DNA of 37,869 nt from a virus, in the IMG/VR virus record IMGVR_UViG_3300025928_000022, positions 1 to 37,869 of that record; one strand, given 5' to 3'. The translations under genes were made by a program, and so were the position numbers. The notes below the pieces were generated by a model. The model made no database searches. It was not told the origin of the DNA and saw nothing but the letters and a program-made list of their open reading frames with translations. Positions 30,668 to 37,869 of this stretch are shown piece after piece (within the stretch, counting starts at the first letter, position 1; the number at the start of each line of letters is the position of its first letter).

Positions 30668-30925
30668 TTGAGAAGAGCTATCGTTCTGTTGCTGGCCATC
30701 TGCCTCTCGATCCGCGCGCAGGGCAACTCTCATTCCGTCACGCTGTCGTGGACCTGGTCGCAGGGGACCGGTGATCTCCAGGTCGTCGCCGGAGCCACGT
30801 ATTATTACGTGATCACGGCCTTCAATTCCGGGGGTGATTCACCGTACAGTAACCAAGTTACTGCGGTGATACCCTTTCAAGTCCCATCCTCCGCACCCGT
30901 AGGCTTGACAGCCACGGTCAAATAA
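30668..30925 (+). CDS. exported Fn3-like fragment
   Basis: 85 aa from TTG preceded by AAAAGGAG. Signal peptide MRRAIVLLLAICLSIRAQ. The rest looks like a fibronectin type III domain with its central strands missing: an initial HSVTLSWTW joined to VVAGATYYYVITAFNSGGDSPYSNQVTAVIP, which normally lie about 30 residues further apart. Either a shortened functional domain or decay. Confidence 0.5.
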   Translation: MRRAIVLLLAICLSIRAQGNSHSVTLSWTWSQGTGDLQVVAGATYYYVITAFNSGGDSPYSNQVTAVIPFQVPSSAPVGLTATVK

Positions 30926-30933
30926 AACGCTCC

Positions 30934-32175
30934 ATGCATCTCCGTGTCGTCATCGGCATTTGCGCCTGCGCGTTGGCCGTGTCTGCGCAGAATCCCAATA
31001 CCGCGCGCTGGCCAGCCTTTAACGCGGGCGATCCCGATCTGTTCGTGGTCACCAACCGGGCGCAGACCAGTCTGACCGCGCCCATCGACAACGTCACTAC
31101 CACGTTTCCGGTGGCGAACATCTCTCTTTTTACTCCGCCCGTGATCGTGACCATCGAAACGGAAGTGATGCATTGTGCGGTCGCTGGCGGCGTGCTCCTG
31201 CAAGGCTGCGTGCGCGCCCAGGAAGGAACGGTGGCCGCGGCCCATCCCTCCGGCGCGTTAGTGTTCGGCTACTTCTCGGCCTGGCACTACAACCAGGTGG
31301 CGGCGGAGATCAAGGCCATCGAAGCCAACGCGACCAAACTGCCAGCCTTCAACAATCTGGGTACGCTATCGGGCACGCCCACGTTCCCGGTGACCGCACA
31401 AATTCAGACGTTCAAAATCACGCTCAACGGCGCCGTCACTTCCTCGACGCTGGGTACCCCGATCTCGAACGGTCTGGTTTATTTCGACGTCTGTCAGAAC
31501 GGCACGGGCGGATTCACGTTCGCCTGGCCGGCGGGATTTTCACTGGCGCAGATCGTCTCGCCGTCTCCCAATACCTGCAGCGTGCAGGGTTTTCAGTGGG
31601 ACGGCGCCGCGGCGATTCCTCTTTCCCCGGGAACCGCTACTGGCTCGACTTTCCCCGACGTGAAATACATGCCGGCGGCCGATTGCGTCAACGGGATGGC
31701 CGGTTCGGGTTGGTCGACGGGTCTCACCCCCGCCGCTCTTTGCCGAGCGGGCACGAACAATAAAGAGGCCTTGTTGAGCCCCTGGGGCGCGAGCGACACC
31801 GCGCAGCTTTCGATGCATTTGTCCAAAGATTGGAATTCCACGATCAACCCCTCGGTGAGCCTGGATGTGACCTCCACCGATGCGACGAACGGCCACACCA
31901 TCATCATGCAGCTGGCGACGGCTTGCGATAAGGGCGATGGATCGACCACCGACGACGTCGCGTTCAATTCGCCGCAATCGTTTTCGACCATCACGCTGAA
32001 CGGAAACGCCAACCGCACCTGGACTGCGACCTTAAACAACATCACCATGACGGGTTGCGCCGCGCCGGGGGTCTTGCGCCTTCAGCTCAGCCGTACAGCC
32101 GATACGGCCACGAATGTCGGAGTGATCGGACTCGCGATTACAGTCCCCAGAACGCTCATGCTACAGGCCAATTAA
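30934..32175 (+). CDS. Sec-exported beta-rich protein, fibre-like
   Basis: 413 aa. N-terminal signal peptide MHLRVVIGICACALAVSAQ (cleavage after AVSA). The rest is beta-rich, low-charge, with Thr, Asn and Gly, as in phage tail fibres; the segment TGGFTFAWPAGFSLAQI resembles a beta-sandwich module of tail proteins. An exported virion-like protein is unusual for a phage. Few cysteines. Function unresolved: fibre, adhesin or secreted binding protein. Confidence 0.55.
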   Translation: MHLRVVIGICACALAVSAQNPNTARWPAFNAGDPDLFVVTNRAQTSLTAPIDNVTTTFPVANISLFTPPVIVTIETEVMHCAVAGGVLLQGCVRAQEGTVAAAHPSGALVFGYFSAWHYNQVAAEIKAIEANATKLPAFNNLGTLSGTPTFPVTAQIQTFKITLNGAVTSSTLGTPISNGLVYFDVCQNGTGGFTFAWPAGFSLAQIVSPSPNTCSVQGFQWDGAAAIPLSPGTATGSTFPDVKYMPAADCVNGMAGSGWSTGLTPAALCRAGTNNKEALLSPWGASDTAQLSMHLSKDWNSTINPSVSLDVTSTDATNGHTIIMQLATACDKGDGSTTDDVAFNSPQSFSTITLNGNANRTWTATLNNITMTGCAAPGVLRLQLSRTADTATNVGVIGLAITVPRTLMLQAN

Positions 32176-32334
32176 ATGCCCGAAAATCAATCGGCTCAAT
32201 TGGACACGAGTGAACTCGGAACCTTCCTGCTGGGCGCCACCGGAGTATCGGCCTCGAGCGCACCTGCAGGCGTTCCATTCGTCGCCGAATGTCAGCCCGT
32301 GATTATTCAGAAACTCTACAGCTTCGTCGCTTGA
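32176..32334 (+). CDS. 52-aa hypothetical protein
   Basis: ATG immediately after the previous TAA; MPENQSAQLDTSELGTFLLG..., acidic at the start, a Ser/Ala/Pro-rich middle, ends KLYSFVA. Protein-like sequence without known relatives. The gap to 32385 contains only a short repeat, TTGACGCTTGACGC. Confidence 0.45.
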   Translation: MPENQSAQLDTSELGTFLLGATGVSASSAPAGVPFVAECQPVIIQKLYSFVA

Positions 32335-32384
32335 CGCTTGACGCTTCTTCACCGCTAAACACTTCCAACGCCGCGAATACTTTG

Positions 32385-34460
32385 ATGAAACTTCTTTTCG
32401 CACTATCGACGATCATCGGTTGCGCTTTTGCCCAACAGCAGGAAGTCCCGGCCGCCCCGCCCTACTGCCCGGATACCGGATCGGCCAATGCCATTGTCTG
32501 CAGCACAACCCTGGGCCTGGCGAATTACACCAAAGGCCAAACGATCCTCGTAAACGTTGCGGCCGCAAATACGACGGCCACCACGATCAATCTGAATAAT
32601 CTCGGAAGCAAGAATGTCACCAAAAACGGGAACGCCGCGCTGACTGGCGGCGAGTTGTCCGCAGGCGGGATTTATTTGATGAGCTACGATGGCCTTGAAT
32701 TCGTGCTGAACGGCGGCACGCCCAACGGGACGGTATTCCTCAACGGCGGCACCAACGTGATCGCTGCGGCGCTCGCGGCCAACACCACGATACGCATCAC
32801 CGCCGCTACTACGCAGAGCGTAGCGTTAGCCATAACGCAAGCCCACGTCAAACTGGTCTGCGATCCAGATGTTGTGCTGACCTTAAGCACTACGTCTTCG
32901 ATCATCACCGATACGGGGGATTATCTTGATTTCTCCGGCTGCATCATCGACGGGAACTCTCAGAACACTGCCAGCGCTCCTATCGTCATCAACGCCAATC
33001 ATTCCAGGGTGCATGGTTTGGTGAGCCAGAACATGGGGACGAATGCCTCTGATGGAGAGATTAAGGTCACTGGAGGACTGGACAATCACGTATACGACAA
33101 CAAGTTGATTGGCGTAGACCGGCTCATCTATCTCAATCCTTCCGCCGCTGTGATCGATTCTCCCTATGTCGAAGAAAACTATTTACAACAAACAACAGTC
33201 GGTGGCGCTATTGTCATGCAGTCTGGTACGAACGGCCTGCTTCATCCCTTCATTATTCACAACACCATCAGAACGGCCACAAGATGCGTTTATCTGTTTA
33301 CTGGTGCCGCAGGACTAGTTCACGACATTCATTGGTCCTCGAACGATTGCCTGTTAAACGGCACATCCGGTGACGAAGGCTATTCGACTTACGGCGCGAT
33401 AGCCGGCGAGATCGACGGCAACATCATGGACGACACCGGCTTCAGTCTGATCGGTAGCAATTTCTTTGGTCTCCATGATCTTGCTGAGGTTTCAATCACG
33501 CGCAACAATTGCCATGCCACCGGGAACCAAGGAAGCTGCTTCACTCTTCTGGATACACAGAGAGTGACGATGACCGGCAATGTGATTGGTGGCGGAATCT
33601 TAAGCTCCGGTGTGGTGTCGAACGGATTCGCGGCGGCTGGGATTGGGATTGACATGGTGCAATCGGCTGGCACGGTCAACTCGGGCGGCAATATCATCGC
33701 GAATAACACAATCGTTACGCCACTGAGTTTTACAGGAAAAGCGATCCGCGCCGGTTGTTTCGGGGCCAATACCGGATCGACTTGCTCGGGCGATATCATC
33801 GCCGACAATTACATCTTCGCATCGGGCGGAACTTGTATCGAGATTACGACCTCGGCGAGCAACACCAACGCTAGCTCGCAAACCGAACACAACCATTTGG
33901 AAGGATGCACGACCGGTATCACTGTGGACTCGGGGGTGACCAATGCGCGCATTGGTAATAACGAGATGATCGGGGTGACAACGGAAATCTCCGACGCCGG
34001 GACCGCGACCCACTTCGAGCCTCAGTGTCACGTCTACAACATCAGCAACTCGACTACGAATCTTGCGGTGACGCAGGATGGCGGCCCAGCTACGCTGACG
34101 ACGAAATTGGGCGCTCTTACACAGAGCCTTCCACTCTTCACAATGTCTCCGTTGATGGTCATTACCGGTTACACGATCAAGACCGTCACGGCTTTTACGG
34201 GAACGGCGACGCTCGTGAGCACATTCGGAGACTCGTCAGGGCCTTCGCCTACTGCATACAGCAGTAACACTTTCAACCTGCAAACCGCTGCTGGTCCTAC
34301 CATCTTTCAAGACCCCTCTGGCGGTGGCGTGACACTGCCAAAGCACGTAACGGAAGCGGGCTCAAACACCTTCAACCTCGTGCTAACGTCAACGACGCAA
34401 AACATCTCTTCGATTTCGGCGGGCAGTGTGGATGCAAGAGTCTGCTGGGAAGCGCCATGA
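32385..34460 (+). CDS. tailspike-like parallel beta-helix protein, exported
   Basis: 691 aa. Signal peptide MKLLFALSTIIGCAFAQ. Residues about 35-100 are a widespread tail fibre module (YTKGQTILVNVAAANTTATTINLNNLGSKNV...YDGLEFVL). Then a right-handed beta-helix of the pectate lyase type (about 105-560) is seen in repeats like IIDGNSQNTASAP, NHVYDNKLIG, RVTMTGNVIGGG, NIIANNTIV and HNHLEGCTTGI. A beta-sandwich-like end follows. This fold is used by phage tailspikes to bind or cut polysaccharide. The export signal is unusual. Base composition is visibly more AT-rich than the left half. It overlaps the next start. Confidence 0.7.
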   Translation: MKLLFALSTIIGCAFAQQQEVPAAPPYCPDTGSANAIVCSTTLGLANYTKGQTILVNVAAANTTATTINLNNLGSKNVTKNGNAALTGGELSAGGIYLMSYDGLEFVLNGGTPNGTVFLNGGTNVIAAALAANTTIRITAATTQSVALAITQAHVKLVCDPDVVLTLSTTSSIITDTGDYLDFSGCIIDGNSQNTASAPIVINANHSRVHGLVSQNMGTNASDGEIKVTGGLDNHVYDNKLIGVDRLIYLNPSAAVIDSPYVEENYLQQTTVGGAIVMQSGTNGLLHPFIIHNTIRTATRCVYLFTGAAGLVHDIHWSSNDCLLNGTSGDEGYSTYGAIAGEIDGNIMDDTGFSLIGSNFFGLHDLAEVSITRNNCHATGNQGSCFTLLDTQRVTMTGNVIGGGILSSGVVSNGFAAAGIGIDMVQSAGTVNSGGNIIANNTIVTPLSFTGKAIRAGCFGANTGSTCSGDIIADNYIFASGGTCIEITTSASNTNASSQTEHNHLEGCTTGITVDSGVTNARIGNNEMIGVTTEISDAGTATHFEPQCHVYNISNSTTNLAVTQDGGPATLTTKLGALTQSLPLFTMSPLMVITGYTIKTVTAFTGTATLVSTFGDSSGPSPTAYSSNTFNLQTAAGPTIFQDPSGGGVTLPKHVTEAGSNTFNLVLTSTTQNISSISAGSVDARVCWEAP

Positions 34461-36904
34461 TCAGAAAAGTAGTTTTATTCCTTCTCGTCGCTGGGTTGCC
34501 AGGTTTCGCGCAGAGCAAAGATGCTCTTGGCGGATTAAGCAGCGTTACCCTCTCGGGCCATCCGGCCAAGCAAGCCGCGACCTGTAGCCAGTCAAGTACC
34601 ACTCAGACCTGTACGGTTACAACCGGCTCGGCATTTCTTCTCAATGAACCGATAGTGATCTCAGGAAGCGGCACGGCGATGGACTGGGTATTCGATGGTA
34701 CGGATGCCCTGGTCGGCGCCAGCAAAATCACCAACATCGTTGGGAACACTTTGACGCTGACGGCCCATGCCTCGGCCACCGCAGGCTCGACCGCTGGCAC
34801 AATCGCTCCCGCTTTTTACTACCCCGAACTCAAGAGCGGAAGATGGTGGCTCGCCAATCCCTTTAACCACGGAATGTTCGTTGAAGGCGTCGGCCCAATT
34901 ACTCTGATCGGAACTTCAAAGTACGGCTGTGCGGGCGGTCAGTGCACTGCGGCGGCCAATGCCATTTTCAGCGAAATGAAGTCCTGGAACTTCAACGCCA
35001 TCGGTAATGACGTTAGTGGTTTCTTCTCCCCGGTTGGCGGCTCCTGTAGCGGAGCCTGCGGGCCGCTTCCCCAATTGATGAACGACTCGGGCGATCTCTA
35101 CTCGATTATCGCCACCATCCCAGGCGGGACGTTCGCGGCTTACGGCACTCACCCGGTAAAAGACTTGTCTCTGTGCATTAACCCCACGCAGATGACGGCC
35201 TCATTTGCCTCGTTCCTGGACTACTTCGATTCCGGGTTCTCCGCCTTCCTCACCCAGTTCTTCGCCGGGTTCGGAGGGGCGGTCGCGCTTAGCAACAACC
35301 CCATGATCATCGGCGTGTCGGTCGGAAGCGCGGATCAATTCTACGGGCTGGGGGCAGGGCCGGATTTCGATACCGTCCCGGCTGGCCGGAATCAAAGCGA
35401 CATGGGGCTTCTGGTGTCTGTCACTTCGCCGCTGCTGACCTTCACGTCCAACACTGCATATGCCGGTCTTTCGACTCCCTACGCTGACCCTAAGAATTAC
35501 TCACGCACAGGCGCGGCCTACAATCCTTACGGCAATTCAACGACTGGCTCTCCACCGGCTACCTGCCAGATCTCTACGCCCTGCACATATCGCGACTACA
35601 TGGCCAAGAAATACGGGACCATCGGGGCACTCAATACGGCCTGGGGAACGAGCTACACAACCTTCGACAGTTCGGCTACCGTAGTCACTGCCGAAACGTT
35701 CGGAACAGGGACCGGCGTTCAGCTTACCTTCAATCACACCTTTGCCTCAACGCCAGATCCCAATTCCATTCAGATCAAGTTAGCGGGAACTGTCATCGGC
35801 GGCGACTGCCCCGCCTTTCGAGCATTCAATCCTTGCGCGGCAGGAACCGGCAAAGGCTTCCTGGGTGGCACCAACATCACCCTCACGTCCAGTTCGGTAA
35901 CTTATGCGACCGGAGTCGCGACGATTGTGTTCTCAGCCGCGCCTGTCAATGGTGCGGCGATCACGGTCAACTACACCCATAACGGATGGGGGCCGAACGG
36001 TACTGGCTTAATGGATGAAGATGGCCGGAGCGCCACCCTCACAGGCCACAACGGTATTTGCCTGCTTCCGGTGGCCGACCCCACGACTCCTGGAACCGAT
36101 GGCTATGCCTGCCGTCCCGGCAATCCAGGGAGCCAGTTAGCGCCGGATGCCAACGCCACATTCGCCGCTGATGTAGAAGGCTGGATCTCTCAGTACGTCA
36201 GCCAATACGAAAGCTCCATTAAGACGAGTTTCAAGGCGGTCAATCCGCATCTGCTATTGTTTAGCCCCGAAACCACCGGCACCTGGGGTGCTCCTCCGAA
36301 CCGGCGCATTATCGACGGAATGGCTCCGTATGTAGACGTCTCGTTCCACAACGTTTTGATGACACAGCCTTCGACAGCGCAGGGGCAGGCTATGTACGCC
36401 TATATGTCGAAAGAGTTCACGGGTCCGATGTTCAATCTCGACTTTCCCAACGCCTGTAACGATTCGGCGACGGCGGGTGTGGAACTGGGGCTTAACTGTT
36501 CGAATGACTTCAATCAGGCCACGCAGCCTCTACGAGCAGCGCAATACTACTCGACTGTCAACGCCATGCTGAACAATCTCAGCTTCAATTCTACGCACCA
36601 ATGGATTGGCTTGGATTGGTGGCAGTTACACGACAACGACGGCCCCGACAACCCGATGAACAATTGGGGCCTGTGTGACGCGAGCGACAATTGTTACAAC
36701 GCTCACGATGCCGTAGCTGGCACAGTCGCTTGCGCCGCACCTCTCGCGGCCTTTACCTGCGGCTCCGAACCTGCTCCTGGTGGATCGGCAGTGCGGCCGT
36801 TCGGAGATTTATTCGGTGGATTAACCGGGGTTACGGCGGCCAATGCTTTGTGGTTTGGGTCGGTCCTGGCCGCGCCGCTCAATCAATTTCCCAGAGTCCA
36901 GTAA
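34457..36904 (+). CDS. exported glycoside hydrolase-like protein
   Basis: 815 aa. Signal peptide MIRKVVLFLLVAGLPGFAQ. After a beta-rich part (20-120), a TIM-barrel-like body: WWLANPFNHGMFVEGVGPI (about 130-150), MKSWNFNAIGND, then KKYGTIGALNTAWGTSY, a motif seen in GH42- and GH5-like sugar hydrolases. A beta domain of the virion type (about 415-510: VQLTFNHTFASTPDPNSIQIKL) interrupts the barrel; the barrel resumes with LLLFSPETTGTWG and QWIGLDWWQLHDND. Candidate catalytic acid E in SPETTG. Expected role: depolymerase of host surface polysaccharide. Confidence 0.6.
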   Translation: MIRKVVLFLLVAGLPGFAQSKDALGGLSSVTLSGHPAKQAATCSQSSTTQTCTVTTGSAFLLNEPIVISGSGTAMDWVFDGTDALVGASKITNIVGNTLTLTAHASATAGSTAGTIAPAFYYPELKSGRWWLANPFNHGMFVEGVGPITLIGTSKYGCAGGQCTAAANAIFSEMKSWNFNAIGNDVSGFFSPVGGSCSGACGPLPQLMNDSGDLYSIIATIPGGTFAAYGTHPVKDLSLCINPTQMTASFASFLDYFDSGFSAFLTQFFAGFGGAVALSNNPMIIGVSVGSADQFYGLGAGPDFDTVPAGRNQSDMGLLVSVTSPLLTFTSNTAYAGLSTPYADPKNYSRTGAAYNPYGNSTTGSPPATCQISTPCTYRDYMAKKYGTIGALNTAWGTSYTTFDSSATVVTAETFGTGTGVQLTFNHTFASTPDPNSIQIKLAGTVIGGDCPAFRAFNPCAAGTGKGFLGGTNITLTSSSVTYATGVATIVFSAAPVNGAAITVNYTHNGWGPNGTGLMDEDGRSATLTGHNGICLLPVADPTTPGTDGYACRPGNPGSQLAPDANATFAADVEGWISQYVSQYESSIKTSFKAVNPHLLLFSPETTGTWGAPPNRRIIDGMAPYVDVSFHNVLMTQPSTAQGQAMYAYMSKEFTGPMFNLDFPNACNDSATAGVELGLNCSNDFNQATQPLRAAQYYSTVNAMLNNLSFNSTHQWIGLDWWQLHDNDGPDNPMNNWGLCDASDNCYNAHDAVAGTVACAAPLAAFTCGSEPAPGGSAVRPFGDLFGGLTGVTAANALWFGSVLAAPLNQFPRVQ

Positions 36905-36910
36905 ACAACC

Positions 36911-37402
36911 ATGTCAACCGCTTCCGAACTCCTCGGCTCCAAAGTAAATCTGACCTTCGCGGCCGGCGCCCAGACGCTGGCGACGAGCGCTACTGTAGGC
37001 ACACAGGCGGCGGCGGTGGATGCAACGGCGGCCGGACCGTCCCTGCCACTCGACACGCAGATTCAGGGAACGATCACGGTGGGGGTGGTCTCGGGCAATA
37101 AAAGAATTCTGTTTTATGTCGCCGGCTCGTTCGACGGCGGAACAACGTATTCGCTTGGAAACGGCGCGAACGTGGTCACCCCGGGAGCGCAAGCGTTCAC
37201 GCGCGCCGATCCAGCCGGCAAAGCGGCCTTCATTCTGCCCGTGCCCAACGCCAGCGTACAGTACACGTTCGATTTTCCGGTGGCCTTGAATTTTTCGGGA
37301 TCTCATCCCGATCATTGGGCCCTCGCGGTCTTCAACGACTCCGGGGTAGCCATTACACAGATCGCCGCCTGGTACAAGGAAGTCCGCGTCAGCGTGGTTT
37401 GA
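36911..37402 (+). CDS. putative virion protein
   Basis: 163 aa, Ala/Thr/Gly/Val-rich, beta-strand pattern, no signal peptide; the style matches the 26830-27288 protein (both small, low charge), a likely structural protein. It begins 6 nt after the hydrolase gene. No family is recognised. Confidence 0.5.
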   Translation: MSTASELLGSKVNLTFAAGAQTLATSATVGTQAAAVDATAAGPSLPLDTQIQGTITVGVVSGNKRILFYVAGSFDGGTTYSLGNGANVVTPGAQAFTRADPAGKAAFILPVPNASVQYTFDFPVALNFSGSHPDHWALAVFNDSGVAITQIAAWYKEVRVSVV

Positions 37403-37424
37403 AAAACAAGGAATTCATTCACAA

Positions 37425-37869
37425 ATGTTGTCCTGCGTAACCTATCGGGATTTCGCCCAACTCGCCCAACGCGTGCCGGCTGGCCTTCGATTGCCAGTGG
37501 CGCACCCGGTTTACAGGGATCTGATCGTCGGTCATACGTTCCGCCGAAAATTTATCCCGAAATTCTCGGAGAGTTGGTACGCAGCGAGCCTCATGCGCAA
37601 CGCGATCACCAATTATGACGGGATCATTTCGGCCCGGGCTGCCGGTCAGCAGAACGATGTATGGGTTTTCAAAACGACATCCATCACCTCCGCTGCCGCG
37701 GCCACCTGGTATTCGCTCTTCAAATCAGCCGGCCAGCCCGCCGCCATAGCCCCGGCTGGAGTGACGGGAGGATCGGTGATGAACAGCGCGTCGACCGGAG
37801 CTATTCCGATTGCCGATCCGCCCAGCGGGAACCGTTATTTGTTGACAACCGGGGTTTCAGTCCCCTCGG
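37425..37869 (+). CDS. partial gene, virion-like protein
   Basis: An ATG at 37425 opens a frame of at least 148 codons without a stop up to the window edge. Sequence MLSCVTYRDFAQLAQRVP... then TTSITSAAAATWYSLFKSAGQPAAIAPAG: Ala/Thr/Ser-rich, resembling phage structural proteins. The C-terminus is missing. Confidence 0.55.
   Translation, partial: MLSCVTYRDFAQLAQRVPAGLRLPVAHPVYRDLIVGHTFRRKFIPKFSESWYAASLMRNAITNYDGIISARAAGQQNDVWVFKTTSITSAAAATWYSLFKSAGQPAAIAPAGVTGGSVMNSASTGAIPIADPPSGNRYLLTTGVSVPS

Noticed and set aside
32331-32348. TTGACGC direct repeat
   Set aside because: Too short; likely chance in a gap between genes.
1-37869. Integrase, attachment site, CRISPR array, tRNA or rRNA
   Set aside because: Looked for on both strands; no regular repeat-spacer pattern, recombinase motif or RNA gene found.

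Overview
The window looks like a large piece of a tailed double-stranded DNA phage (or a prophage-like element). It carries a large terminase with a small-terminase-like gene before it, a P22-type major capsid protein, a SleB-type endolysin, a phage sigma factor, two ParB-like proteins, tailspike-like adhesins and many small genes that overlap by ATGA. Several exported proteins end their signal peptides in ...AQ, a style common in Acidobacteriota (Solibacter/Bryobacter relatives), so I infer an acidobacterial host. No portal, tail tube, integrase, tRNA or CRISPR array is visible, so the window is probably not the whole genome.

Layout. (1) 0.5-8.9 kb, + strand: capsid protein, endolysin and small membrane proteins, an SPFH-domain lipoprotein, a sigma factor, then a ParB-domain protein and an ABC-ATPase/GNAT fusion. 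(2) 24.2-8.98 kb, - strand: four leftward operons. In transcription order these are: a small membrane protein, MoxR-type AAA ATPase, a 292-aa protein and a metallopeptidase/VWA protein; SWIM finger, ASCH-J fusion, small genes and a WGR-ATP-dependent DNA ligase; Ku, small genes, DNA methyltransferase and ParB; and a run of tiny Cys-rich proteins ending with a clamp-loader-like ATPase and an ASCH protein. (3) 24.45 to the right end, + strand: small basic protein, terminase subunits, virion-like proteins, an FkbM methyltransferase and a TPR-glycosyltransferase, then several large Sec-exported adhesin or depolymerase-like proteins. The last gene runs off the window.

The strongest unifying signal is regulatory. 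Each of the four leftward operons, and the divergent rightward unit at 24.4 kb, starts from a sigma70-like promoter whose -35/-10 spacer is filled by a related palindrome (core ACTGCGCAGT). This should put Ku and the ligase, encoded in separate operons, under one repressor or activator. A second promoter type (TTGTAT-N17-GATATC) is repeated before the capsid gene block and before the FkbM gene, and may be the late class. Functionally the leftward region looks like DNA maintenance (end joining, methylation, partition, clamp loading) and the rightward region like virion, host surface and lysis functions.
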